From Ptychodera flava (taxonomy: Eukaryota; Hemichordata; Enteropneusta; Ptychoderidae), in assembly GCF_041260155.1 (NCBI RefSeq), contig NC_091933.1, positions 24,585,174-24,649,173 on the forward strand: a DNA stretch of 64,000 nt, given 5' to 3'. The translations under genes were made by a program, and so were the position numbers. Position 1 is the stretch's first letter. Every line of letters starts with the position of its first letter. Below, piece after piece: positions 26,701-36,478 of this stretch. The notes below the pieces were generated by a model. It was not told the DNA's origin. It did not search any database and saw nothing but the letters and a program-made list of their open reading frames with translations.

Positions 26701-29700
26701 GCAGTGTGTCAGATCTTTCAGTGTGTCTGATGTCAGAACTGTAGCGCATCTGATCTGTCAGTCCTGCAGTGTGTAAGATCAGTGTCAGACCTGTAGCGTG
26801 TCTGATCTGTCAGACCTGCAGCGTGTCTGATCTTTCAGCGTGTCTGATGTCAGAACTGTAGCGCATCTGATTTGTCAGTCCTGCAGTGTTACAGAACTGT
26901 CAGACCTGCAGTGTGTCTGATCTTTCAGTGTGTCTGATGTCAGACCTGTAGCGCATCTGATCTGTCAGTCCTGCAGTGTGTCAGATCTGTCAGACCTGCA
27001 GCGTGTCTGATCTGTCAGACCTGCAGTGTGTCTAATGTGTCAGACCTGTAGCGTGTTTTATCTGTCAGACCTGCAGCGTGTCTGATCTGTCAGACCTGCA
27101 GCGTGTCTGATCTGTCAGACCTGCAGTGTGTCTGATCTGTCAGACCTGCAGCGTGTCTGATCTGTCAGACCTGCAGCGTGTCTGATCTGTCAGACCTGTT
27201 GATATTTGATCCACATAATAACCTCAATTTACTAATACCTTGAAAAACCTTAATTTGCATAATTTATCAGGACCAAATCCTCCACCCCATAATTTTCAAG
27301 CACAGTAGGACATTCCTGCCTTGTGAGAGAAACCTGGAGAAAACACTGGACATGCATCATACAGGTCGCTTGCATGACCCCTACTGATCCTACATCTTAG
27401 TATTCATTGTGGTATGTAGTGTTCAAGATTACAACATCTTACAGCCAGAAAAATGCATTTTTTTGGTTCCAAAGTATGTTGCAGCGGCACTGCAGTGTTG
27501 AATTTAACAAGTATATTTAGCTATCACGGAGTTTTAAATAACACTTGTGGGTTCATACAAGTAAATATACCAAGATGTAAGGTAATACAAACACAACGAT
27601 AGCCAACTCTGCTTCCTTTTTGAGAAAGCAAGACTTGCAATGTCTGTCAATTTTGGGCTGTATGCATATACATATTTCATAATTGTGGGTGGCTGTATTG
27701 CCTTGATATAATGACATTTATAAATAGATCTATTGGCTTGAAGATTGATTCCTATGGCAAAAGGTTTCATACAAACCACAGTCATTATTTTTATGTGAAA
27801 ACAAACGAAGGTAGCAAGGAAAACAGTGAGGGCAGCATACTCACACGCTACTTTTTCTTTGTGATTTCCCTTCACCAGAACAGATAGCCCATTTACCATC
27901 TCATCAAAGTCTATGTAGCCATCTCCATTTTTATCATAAAACTGTCAAAAGTGAATGAACTCGATTATCAGGAACACCATGATAACTTTTTCGGAAAATA
28001 TATCAATATATATACAATGGTAAAACAACCTATATGCAGAAGACATATACCTACTTATGATGATTCCAATGACCAATGTTGGAAGATGATGCGAGTCAGT
28101 ATGGAGGTCAATGACTTCAAGAAGTGGCAGTGTCTTAAAGTTTGCATCAAACACTGAGGAAAAACACTGCCATGTCTGAATATACGAATACATTACAAGT
28201 GTACATGGATGTTGCATATTGGCAAGCTCAGCCATTGAAGATTTCTATTCATTGTTCTTCCCATGCCAGTACCGTACCAACTCAATTCCAATGATGAACA
28301 CATTATAGAGATATAAGCCGTACCTTGAATAATCTGTCTAAGACAAGGTTCTTTTCTTGTCCCAGCGGTCCGAGACACGAATCATACACCTCTCGACTGA
28401 CTCCTTTCTCTGATGTACACAGTGATTTGTACTGTTCATGAAGAGACTCAATCTCAAACTGATCAACTGTGTGGAACAAGAAATCGGTCGGAAATAAGTC
28501 AACTATTCCTTTCATCAGACACAAAGTTGTCCCATTTTGAAACATTCAAAATGTGGAAATCAGTTACTTGATGCTGCTTCATTACTTTAATAATGCACAA
28601 AATTTGAATAACTGATAATGGGATTGTAATTAAAAGAAGAATGATCAATTAATCTATCAAGAATAAATATAGTTTACATCAACTTGGAAATTTCAATTAT
28701 CAACTGAGTCAGAACTACAAGGATCAGACGTGGGCTGTTGGAGGATGTGAACAAAGGTGGCAGTTGTATTTACCTCCTCATATTTTAATAAATTACCCAG
28801 ATACAATGTTGATACACTGTTTGGACATTCATTAACTGTCAGTTGACTCACTTCTAGGCGTTTGGGACTGTCTACACAATCTACACCAAACATTAATGAA
28901 GATTTATACGCTTCTCTGAGAGAATATCATCCACAAAGTGACAAGTGGTGTTTACATTTACTAGGGTCGTTGACCAACGGGTGATTGCTTGTCATATCTC
29001 AGTGAGATATAGCTGTACTTTGTAACTAAACTGATATATGCAGTCTTGTGTTTTAAGTAATATAATTCAGCCTGGAAAATTGGCACGTCAGAGCAATAAT
29101 GGTCAATCCATCACAGACAGTATGCTAATTTTTTCTGTGTTTCCACAGTCACTCATTGGGTCTTTCCACCACTAGAGATATTCCATTGATCTAAAAGGTC
29201 ATACAATCTGATAACCCGTCAAAGGGTCATTGAAAGCTCTCTTTACTTACAGTGTGTCTGTGATTTTAGCTTTTCAGTTTGGCCCCATGTTAATTTCTTC
29301 ACCACTTCTTCTCTTCCTGAAGCAAACAGAAGACATGAGGGAAGTGACTTAGATTTTACTAGAACACAGTGTCTATGGGTTTCAATCATCACTACAATTT
29401 CATCTCTAGTGTTCAAAGGCCAAATAATGGTTGAAACCATGATCTTGAATACCAAACGCATTCCCTATAACCTAAGACTGACTATAATCTTGCCCAATAT
29501 GCAGCTAATTATGTAAGAAAAATAAATCATTCAATCGTCGGTATTTTTAGGGGTTAAGGGCTCTTGGATTGGCGTTCAAAAGTTTCAAAAGTACAAAAAT
29601 TTAGGATTAATTTTTGTAAGGACAATACCATTGCATAATGACAGGAAAAAGCTTGAATGCTTGGTTAAAAATATCTCCAAATTTAAGTTCCTCCAAATCA

Positions 29701-32700
29701 CATCAGTAAACACTGTATCTTTGTGATACTGGTACACAGTGCAATGTGTATTCTGTACATCAAAGATCTTTTACACACCTACAGTGTATGTAAGTACACT
29801 TACATCAAAGCACTTGACAAATTAATGAACCAGCTCATCACCAGAAGGAAACACCGACACGATGGCACACCAAAATTGAAACCTTTTCATACACAGAGAG
29901 TAATTTATAAAGTAAAAGTTGCTATCATTTAAATTTGCATTCACATCACAGGATTGTATCATGAATGTATCATTCATCAGGCATCTCTCTGTCAGATGCC
30001 ATTAGCGAATAGAGTTGGAGAGCACACGTGTGATGTCTGAAGTCATAAACTATCTCACCCATGTAGACCTGTTTGAAGAGCGGCTGTCTTGGATTGGCTA
30101 AAGGCGGGATTGGTATCTTTATCTTGATGAACAAATGATTTCTATTGTGGCAGTCACGGGGTTCGCACCTTTCACATATATCATAGTCAACACAGTTTGC
30201 ACACTGAATGAACAATCAAAATAAACATGTCAGCTAGTATCTGTTATGTTGGTATCTGCAAAAGCTGGGTCAAAGTACACCAGTCGGTATATGAACTGGA
30301 AAAAGGGTCATGGGAAAGTTGGTCATGAGGTTAAAAACGTAAAGTTATGTCAGGTAAAAACATTTGAATTTGTTCATTGCTCTAAATGTTGCTTTTATAT
30401 TGCATCTTCCCAACACCTTTCATTTAATCCTTCTGCATAATAAACTGTTTATTATGCAGAAGGATTTAATGAAAGGACAATTTTCAAATGATGGATTCTC
30501 CAAAATGTGTTTTATTGATTGTTTCATGTATTTCATGGATAGAAAAATATTTACTTGTGAAGTATGATCGGAAGTGCTAGGAAAGTCTTACAGCATGTGG
30601 CAAGCAGAAATTACATCACCAATACAAAGTTGGTGGAACAACAGTATACAAAATAAGTCAGTATACAAAATAAAAAAGTATAAAGATTTTTGTCTCACCC
30701 TATATCTCACTCCACAAAGTGGACTTGCATTACAAGAATTACAGGAGATTCCTCTGTGGACATACCCTTCTGAAAAGAAAAACACCGTACACGATTTCAA
30801 ACACACAGGGAGTAGAAAAGGCATCTATGTAAATACTGATTTTCTCAGTAAAGGTATCCCCAAAGACTGTGATTGTACAGATAATAATGAGGCAGAATGT
30901 ATCTTGGGAACAGACATGTATTCAGACTCTAAACCTTTCACACTAACTTTTTTGGTCTACCATTTTGAGGACTCATTTTGACGCTCATGGAGCAAATAAA
31001 GTTTTCCTGGCTTATTTTTGTAAAAATTGAAATTGAAATTCTTCCCTATAGAGTTAACACAAGAAATGGTGACCATTTTGAATTTCAAGAGTTAAGATAC
31101 AAATCATATCATATGTACTTATAAGGTAATTTGTTTATCTAGTACCAAATTTTGCAAGATGACCCCCGACTTTTTCTCTTAATTTGAAAGGGAACAGTTA
31201 AGAATTTCTTTGCGGATGGTTGGAGCAAAAGTTTAAATCTTTCAATTTCAAGGCACATAACACCTTATGTTACCTTTACAGTGAAAATGTGACTAGTTTT
31301 CAAAATATTTCTTCCAAACTAAATTTGGTGTGTGTGTAATAGTGCTATCATCAGTTGATACAATGAATATTATATTATGCAGTATCACATGGTACCATTA
31401 CCATGTACACCCTTCAAAATTAATTGCACAACTTTTAAAAAAAGTACATTTCATTAAGTAAAAGACCATAAAGACAATTGGATGACCTAGAAATTGTCAA
31501 AGTAAGATGAAACTCATTAGTTTTGATGTTCCATCAAAATTTACAAAAACAATGCAACCACTTCACATAATGTGATGGATGGAGGAGAACACACTCTTTT
31601 CTCATTATGCAACCTGAGATTGAAGAGTCCACTACGAATGAATCTTGGAACTTACAAACTGATGTCTTCCACAATACAACACATATCAGCTACACACTAT
31701 GTTTACAATCACACTATTGCACATCTTGCAATCAATACAAGCAGGCTGATATACAGGGCTAAAAAATAATAGGTTTGTTTTACATCCGACATGACACATT
31801 TTTTACAAAAATTGACATAGCAACATGGTGTTGTTGTTGTCTTTTTGTTTTTTTAGCTCAAAAGAGCTTACTACTGACATGAGAACAACAGATCAGGACA
31901 CTTTGCATGCAGCCAAAATTCATTGAAAATGCATGAACTTGATCATACAGATAATGGTACATTTTCTATGAACGTTATTTTCAATTTAATATATCATACC
32001 AGTATATTGATGGTGCAAATACTGGTAGAGATGTGAAAACAACCATGCTATATTCACAATATAGCATGGCTGGGACATCATTATAGCAATACACCATCTC
32101 AGTGATGGTAGCCCACTCAATTTTGACCAGTTCACTCCATACATGCACTTGCTATCGCTCGTGCGCATAGGTTGTGAACTGGTTAAAATCTCATGGTGGT
32201 GGTGCTTGGTGTGGTTTACTGCCTAAGTGTAGTATATGACAAATACGGTTGATGTGGCTGGTCTAGATCAACACCGGTGAGGATCAGAAACAAAACCATT
32301 CCACTTTTGGCCAAATGAAAAAAAAAAACATGGCACTTGTACCTCTCCTTCCCTGGACTTCAGCAATATTGAAAAGTAAATTCAAGAGGCTCTGGTTATC
32401 CTTCCCACTGTGGTCTTCCTCAAGGTCTTCAGAGTGTTCATCATTGTAAAAGGATCTATTGGGTGTTGCTATCAGTGAATGTTGCATTCCCTGATCAGCT
32501 GTATTTGTGAGGAAACTCTCATTTGCTGCACTTTCTCTGGCATTTTCTACTGCAGCTTCTCTCCTTTCTGATTCAACCAATGCTGAAAATGAAGTTAGGA
32601 AAGGATGTTGGCATTGGCCTGTGAGTGAAGGCAGTATCACTCCACTTGCACAACTTTCTGTCAGATGTGTGAGCAATATTATTAAACTATACGATACACT

Positions 32701-34049
32701 GTGGTTGATTTTATACACCTGTCCTTGTTGAGACTGTAAATCAGTTGTACGATGTGTTAGACTTTGAGTCTTCCGTCATATGCTACCGTACTATTTTACA
32801 GCGTCATCTTTGAGTGAGGACTTTATAATGTCCAAATAATGATAAGCACAAAAAGTAATCATGTGCATAATCCTATTCTTTCTCTATTTACTTATCTAAG
32901 TATCATTTCTTTATCTATGTGTATTACCTGAGCAGTATACATGTATGCAGGTTTTTTAAGAAAAACACAAAAGATTGTGTTGTAGAACTTCACATATAGA
33001 CTGACAGTGTGGCAAACAATATTTTTAAATTTACTTATCTATCTACTGAATAATTAAAGAGATCTTTATGAATTAGCCTTATCAAATTTGTGTGATACAA
33101 ATACATTTTATTTGCTATGAATATGCTAGTGGTGCTGTGGCATATCAATCACGTATGGGTCAGGGGTCATTATCACAGAACTGCTCCGAGCCAACCCATA
33201 GTCTTTTTTGGTAGTTTATTACAACACCAATCAGTGTCACTGATTTAGCTTGCAAAATAATGAAATCTATTATCAACCTGTAACCCCTGAAATTTGAACT
33301 TTTGACTTCTTATGTATTTGATGCGCTGTGCGCTAGAGGGCAAACACTCAACGGCAAACCGTTGCCATCTTGCCGAAAAATGGATGAAAATACATGTTGT
33401 TATTGTTGAGGTTGTTAGCAGTAGCATGGATGCAAAAAATAGAAGCTTTTTTTTACATCCATGGCAGTAGAGAATGAGTCTTAGGTAGTCAGTGATAAAG
33501 AGGGTACAGGTTGATTTATTCAAAGACTAGTATGTATTTCATTAGTTTGCGAGCTAAATCAGCAACACTGATTGTGTCATTATAAACTACCGATAAAGCC
33601 TCCGGTCCGTGGCGATGACCCCTGACCCAAATATAATATGTCACAGAAATGCTGTATTCACAGCTACAAATATATATAATCATGACTAGGTAACCACTGA
33701 ATCTAATATATATATTGGATTCACTGGTAATTGTCATTCATTGTTCATTATGTAAGTGTATGTAAGATACAACTGGTAAACATATCGAACATGCTGCTGA
33801 GGTAAGACTATCTGATGATGGGGATGAATCAATTTATACCACCATGCACCAGCAAAGTTTGTTTTGTCAGTCCTGCAACTTTAAAGAATTACCTTGAATA
33901 CTTTCAGTCAACCTGTTTGCTTCCCGTAGTGCCGCTTTTCTCTTTTTTCTTTGATTCCAGTACCATTGCAATTGAGACACGGATGCAAACACTAGCACTC
34001 CAAATGCTGCTCCCACACCGAATGATAACAATGTCCCTACTCGAGTCAT
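20761..34049 (-). CDS. Membrane-anchored ZZ zinc finger / EF-hand protein (3' end missing)
   Basis: Ten coding exons with GT/AG borders and matching phases: 33893-34049, 32343-32582, 30699-30769, 30059-30203, 29251-29316, 28324-28466, 27845-27941, 26095-26228, 25607-25731, 20761-20859, giving at least 425 residues. Seen: a hydrophobic anchor at about residues 4-29 followed by WNQRKKRK; a charged, probably helical linker with acidic patch EDLEED (30-130); a ZZ finger (about 133-185) with CNSC, CANC, CERC and CHNRNH ligands; a canonical EF-hand loop DKNGDGYIDFDE (277-288); a second loop DLDSEGGISRDN (313-324) whose last position is N; then a proline/glycine-rich insert and the start of another loop, KVDIDSR. 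The start is the ATG 2 nt after an acceptor, so a 5' non-coding exon probably exists. The final exon is not located. Inferred role: calcium-responsive adaptor tethered to a membrane by its N-terminus. Confidence 0.85.
21437..22735. repeat. ~150-bp tandem array with GGACGG tail and hairpin end
   Basis: About seven units with a ~149-150-bp period. The phrase CTTGTACCAACTTTGAATAA recurs near 21669, 21820, 21969, 22119, 22267, 22417 and 22568, and GGCCATATTGGATCGTATC marks the other part of each unit. A run of GGACGGACGCACGCACG follows (22625-22680), then a hairpin of CCGGACGGTGTCCG flanked by AGTCCCC and GGGGACT. The left boundary AGTCCCCACTTGTTA resembles the right end reversed. Because the unit length is a multiple of three, long spurious minus-strand ORFs appear. 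It is nested inside the larger element. Confidence 0.85.
23432..23836 (+). CDS. Transposon-borne ORF, unknown, with internal duplication
   Basis: A 134-codon ORF within the HIRAN-bearing element. The N-terminal part is basic (KLMKHKRKKFKEF), followed by a CQHNNCPLH segment. The C-terminal half is a tandem duplication: NVRENLQLFTMITKENL...DRNLLKK is repeated as NVRENVQLFTMITQDTV...DRKLLKK, and the DNA shows the ~105-bp duplication directly. No family is recognised. It could be a remnant of a transposon protein or a decayed ORF. Confidence 0.4.
   Translation: MRKTTKLMKHKRKKFKEFSVHARKKLWISRFVCQHNNCPLHLSQTSRSRYRLFERFYNANDISFTGCLYGKKLNVRENLQLFTMITKENLRDRNLLKKSSYTLMVNLNVRENVQLFTMITQDTVPDRKLLKKSL
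24016..24480 (+). pseudogene. HIRAN-like domain ORF with in-frame TGA
   Basis: The frame from ATG 24016 reads ILAVGMPNYRRNQLELGL, then PYELRRDADNIHDRNAVAVV, then, after a TGA at 24301-24303, continues in the same frame to KCHVGVLANNAAVPLL and stops at 24478-24480 (TAA). The D-x2-N-x2-D-x-NAVAV core followed by a VG-x-L-x3-A element is the HIRAN pattern, known from HLTF-type helicases, where it binds DNA 3' ends. The TGA sits where an arginine CGA would fit (CpG decay). Likely a dead domain from a mobile element; readthrough is unproven. Confidence 0.55.
26095..28466 (-). CDS. Three exons encoding the EF-hand region
   Basis: Exon 28324-28466 encodes FDQFEIESLHEQYKSL and CLGPLGQEKNLVLDRLFK, a helical lead-in of the kind seen before calcium-sensor EF-hands. 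Exon 27845-27941 carries a full loop, DKNGDGYIDFDE, with acidic residues at positions 1 and 12. Exon 26095-26228 carries DLDSEGGISRDN and then the helix LRKMFKAYFYISMELVRDVV. The N at loop position 12 of the second hand may weaken or alter calcium binding. The intron between the last two exons contains the 25-bp minisatellite. Confidence 0.85.
26262..27199. repeat. ~25-bp minisatellite in intron 8
   Basis: About 37 tandem copies of a 25-bp unit with consensus GTGTCTGATCTGTCAGACC followed by TGCAGC, lying between exons 27845-27941 and 26095-26228. Copies vary at a few positions (CTGCAG versus CTGTAG, GTCAGTCC versus GTCAGACC) and higher-order blocks are visible. The last ~6 units (about 27060-27199) are nearly identical, which suggests recent expansion there. 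Each unit holds the imperfect palindrome TCTGATCTGTCAGA. No spacers exist, so this is not CRISPR-like. Confidence 0.95.
30059..30769 (-). CDS. Two exons encoding the ZZ-type zinc finger
   Basis: Exon 30699-30769 ends AGG at donor GTGAGA and supplies HRGISCNSCNASPLCGVRYR. Exon 30059-30203 starts in phase 0 with CANCVDYDICERC and continues with CHNRNHLFIKI. Joined, they give the family's cross-brace ligands: two C-x2-C pairs, the DYDxCxxC motif and a final C-H-x3-H-like pair. ZZ domains usually bind peptide tails such as histone or ubiquitin-pathway termini. The downstream PIPPLANPRQPLF segment is proline-rich. Confidence 0.88.
30416..30476. repeat. Perfect 61-bp palindrome in intron 3
   Basis: Two 29-base arms, exact complements, around CTG: the left arm starts CCTTTCATTTAATCCTTCTG and ends CATAATAAA. 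It lies in the intron between the two ZZ exons. The loop is too short for a canonical microRNA precursor. Perfect arms indicate a young inverted duplication. Confidence 0.9.
30891..31264 (+). mobile_element. TTAA-type MITE, family A copy 3
   Basis: It aligns with copy 2 throughout: GGCAGAATGTATC at the left, ATTCAGACTCTAAACC, AGAGTTAACACA, GACCCCCGACTTTTTCTC and GGCACATAACACC at the right. It sits in intron 2 of the ZZ/EF-hand gene. The flanking TTAA is eroded. Confidence 0.7.
33136..33645. repeat. Foldback element in intron 1
   Basis: Arms at 33136-33266 and 33536-33645 are inverted copies: GGGTCAGGGGTCAT, GGTAGTTTAT and CACTGATTTAGCT on the left appear reverse-complemented on the right. 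About 270 bp of unrelated sequence separates them. It is probably a non-autonomous foldback transposon with diverged arms. Confidence 0.75.
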
Positions 34050-34231
34050 GCCTGGAAAAGTTAAAATTGTAAAATTTTAATTATACCCAATAAATCAACA
34101 TAATTTACCTCAGATATTCAATAATACTGTAAGGGATTTGAAGTTTCGCCGGAATTGTTAAGACCTGTTCGTGGAGGTAGCTACTATCACAGACAGTAGT
34201 CTTGCTTTATTAGTGTATGAAGGTACGAAGG

Positions 34232-34845
34232 GTAGCTCCAAAATTGTAGCGCTACGGTGAGGCGGTCGGTGAATTTTGGTTTTTGCGACTTCGCTCACCA
34301 GTAGCGCTACAATGCCGATGGCCCTGTAGAGGTGAAAATAAGCACACCCCACTGGACCAGGCGCGTTGATGTGAACTGCTACATATTTACTGCATTTGGT
34401 CGTCCCGATTTATCGCTACTGAAGACTAAACAGTATACTGCACTAACTTTGTCATTTATGGGGTTTGAAATTTGTTCAAACACGACGATCGCGTTCCGAA
34501 ACATTTCTGGGAGCGGTCATTACCAACTTCCGGTAAAGGCGGCTCCCACAAACACCGACGCCCCATGCTCAATGTTTTCAGAACGCGATCATCGTGTTTG
34601 AACAAATTCCAAACCCCATAAACGACAAGATTAGTGCAGTATACTGTTTAGTCTTCAGTAGTGATAAATCGGTACGACCAAATGCAGTAAATATGTAGCA
34701 TTTCACATCAACGCGCCTGGTCCAGTAAGGTGCGCTTATTTTCACCTCTACAGGGTCATCGGCATTGTAGCGCTACTGGTGAGCGAAGTCGCAAAAACCA
34801 CAAATCACCTACCGCCTCACCGTAGCGCTACAATTTTGCAGCTAC
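34232..34845. repeat. ~614-bp foldback just upstream of the ZZ/EF-hand gene
   Basis: Long arms of ~270 bp around a ~65-bp centre. The left arm begins GTAGCTCCAAAATTGTAGCG and the right arm ends CGCTACAATTTTGCAGCTAC. Internal words such as AGTATACTGCACTAA, GTTCAAACACGA and GACCAGGCGCGTTGATGTGA are mirrored. Arm identity is high, so insertion is recent. It lies between the ATG-bearing exon of the minus-strand gene and the plus-strand exon at 34941, where promoters would be expected. Confidence 0.9.
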
Positions 34846-34940
34846 ATGGGAGGTAAGAAAGGGCTTTCCTATCTCGTGTGTAGCATTGTGTTGTTGAAAA
34901 GACGAGGCTTTAAATTTTACCCATCTCTGTTGTTTTTCCA

Positions 34941-35151
34941 GGTCGTCGTTGAAGAAGGTTTAGGAGCATCACAACCCACAGCAGGTAGTGGAGGTATGGT
35001 GCCAAGAGGCGCAAAGACTTCAGACTACTATAGAACACACAACATTCCAGGTCGTTTTGATAATCCCGGTATGAATTCTGATCTTTATCCAACGCCAAGA
35101 CGGTCAACAACTCAATCTGCATCTGAAAGCTTGTCATTCGAAAACCCATGA
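34941..35151 (+). CDS. Putative last exon of an unknown plus-strand gene
   Basis: A clean acceptor (TGTTGTTTTTCCAG) is followed by 69 codons ending in TGA: VVVEEGLGASQPTAGSGG, then KTSDYYRTHNIPGRF, then a Ser/Thr-rich tail with RRSTTQSASESLSFENP. The composition (Tyr/Ser/Thr-rich, disordered, ending in ENP) resembles a cytoplasmic C-terminal tail. No family is recognised and no upstream plus-strand exon was identified, so the gene is incomplete or the exon is spurious. Confidence 0.45.
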
Positions 35152-36224
35152 GCCATTCACCCCCAATTCTCTTGTTTAAAGGTACACCAACCCTATTGAA
35201 AACATTTGGGAGGTACCACAGGTTGTCTGTTTGAACGGGAAAAACCACAGATAGTAGAGACTGCATACCGATTTAGGTACTGCCGTTGTGTCAGGACACA
35301 TTCCAAGTAGCTCTTTGATGAAAACGAGTTGAAGATGTGTCTCTAACCACGATGCAGATTGGGTGTTGAGCTGCGGAGATTACTCCCACGAGACTAATAA
35401 TGAGTTTCTCTTTCTCCATTTAGAAGTAAATGTATGTGCTAGTCCTGGCAATCCAATTTTTTCATGTATGCAGAAGATTCCGCCAGAAATTCCACAACAA
35501 AGTGATGAAGGTGTGTAAATCTTGTCAAGCATTTGATTTGGCAACCGTTTCTAGTCAACCTTCATAGAACCAGAGTGTTGTAGTTACAAAGTTTATTCAT
35601 AGATACTAGCATCTATGGCTGCATTTAACTGTTGTTTATTTGTAGTGCAGTTGCTGTAAATTCTTGCAATCATTGTTTGGGTGTCTGAAGTGTTGTTATT
35701 TATGATCTTCTAAGGTACCATAGTAAACACTCTCCCACATTACATTTGTTATCAGGCATTTCTTCAAAGTGTGCTGAACCTCACTATTAAAAAGTCGTCC
35801 CATTCACCAATCTGCAGTTCATGAACAGGGAGGGGGATATGTGACATTCAGTATAATATGTAATGGTTGGAATTATTTTCTGATAATTTACATGCCCCAG
35901 ATAAATGGCATTTGCTGTCTGTCTTTCTATTTACATCAGTACCCATTACTTGTGCAGCTAGTAGTACGAAGGGTTATATATGATCACTCACCTGTACTTG
36001 TAGTAGAAGTTGTACTACGTTGCAGAAGAGCTTAAGAGAGCCAGCGAATGGATATCGCATACCATGTCACAATGGGACAGCAACAGGCAAACAAGAGATA
36101 TTCTTCTTCAAAATTACTTGTACACTAAGCGCTACCTACGTAAATATGGCAAGGACTCTGTCCAACAATGAAAATATCCCATTTCCATTACGCACATGTC
36201 ACTGTTGACAACGGAAAGATGTTT
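35152..36224. other. Non-coding stretch before NDUFA5
   Basis: No gene supported; short ORFs only. It probably holds the 3' untranslated sequence of the preceding exon and the distal promoter of NDUFA5. Confidence 0.5.
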
Positions 36225-36236
36225 CAAAATGGCGCC
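36225..36236 (+). promoter_or_regulatory. YY1-like motif upstream of NDUFA5
   Basis: CAAAATGGCGCC matches the YY1 core AAnATGGCG, common near promoters of nuclear genes for mitochondrial proteins. It lies 243 bp before the start codon. Whether it is used is inference. Confidence 0.35.
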
Positions 36237-36478
36237 TTCTTTGAGCCTCGTACAACTGGAAATGTTAGCAACACATCTACATAGCAATTGTATGTTGCTT
36301 GACCTAATTTTTCTTGGCATTATCTCTTTTTTTAAGAGTAACGATATATTTCCCTTGTGTCTTATGTCATTAATTGTAATTCTTTCGAAAAAGCTCCTTC
36401 AATTATCGCCGACAATCGTTTAGTCTTCACATGCTCTGCGAGGCTGATACCCATGATGCTATGCTCCATGACCTCAAA

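Noticed and set aside
26262..27199. CRISPR-like array
   Set aside because: The 25-bp units are contiguous with no spacers, and the setting is a eukaryotic intron.
28693..28893. 66-codon minus-strand ORF between exons 5 and 6 of the ZZ/EF-hand gene
   Set aside because: Exon 5 joins directly to exon 6 in phase (T + TT giving Phe), leaving no room for this segment; it has no acceptor of matching phase.
30416..30476. microRNA precursor
   Set aside because: The loop is only 1-3 bases and the arms are perfectly paired, unlike a Drosha/Dicer hairpin.
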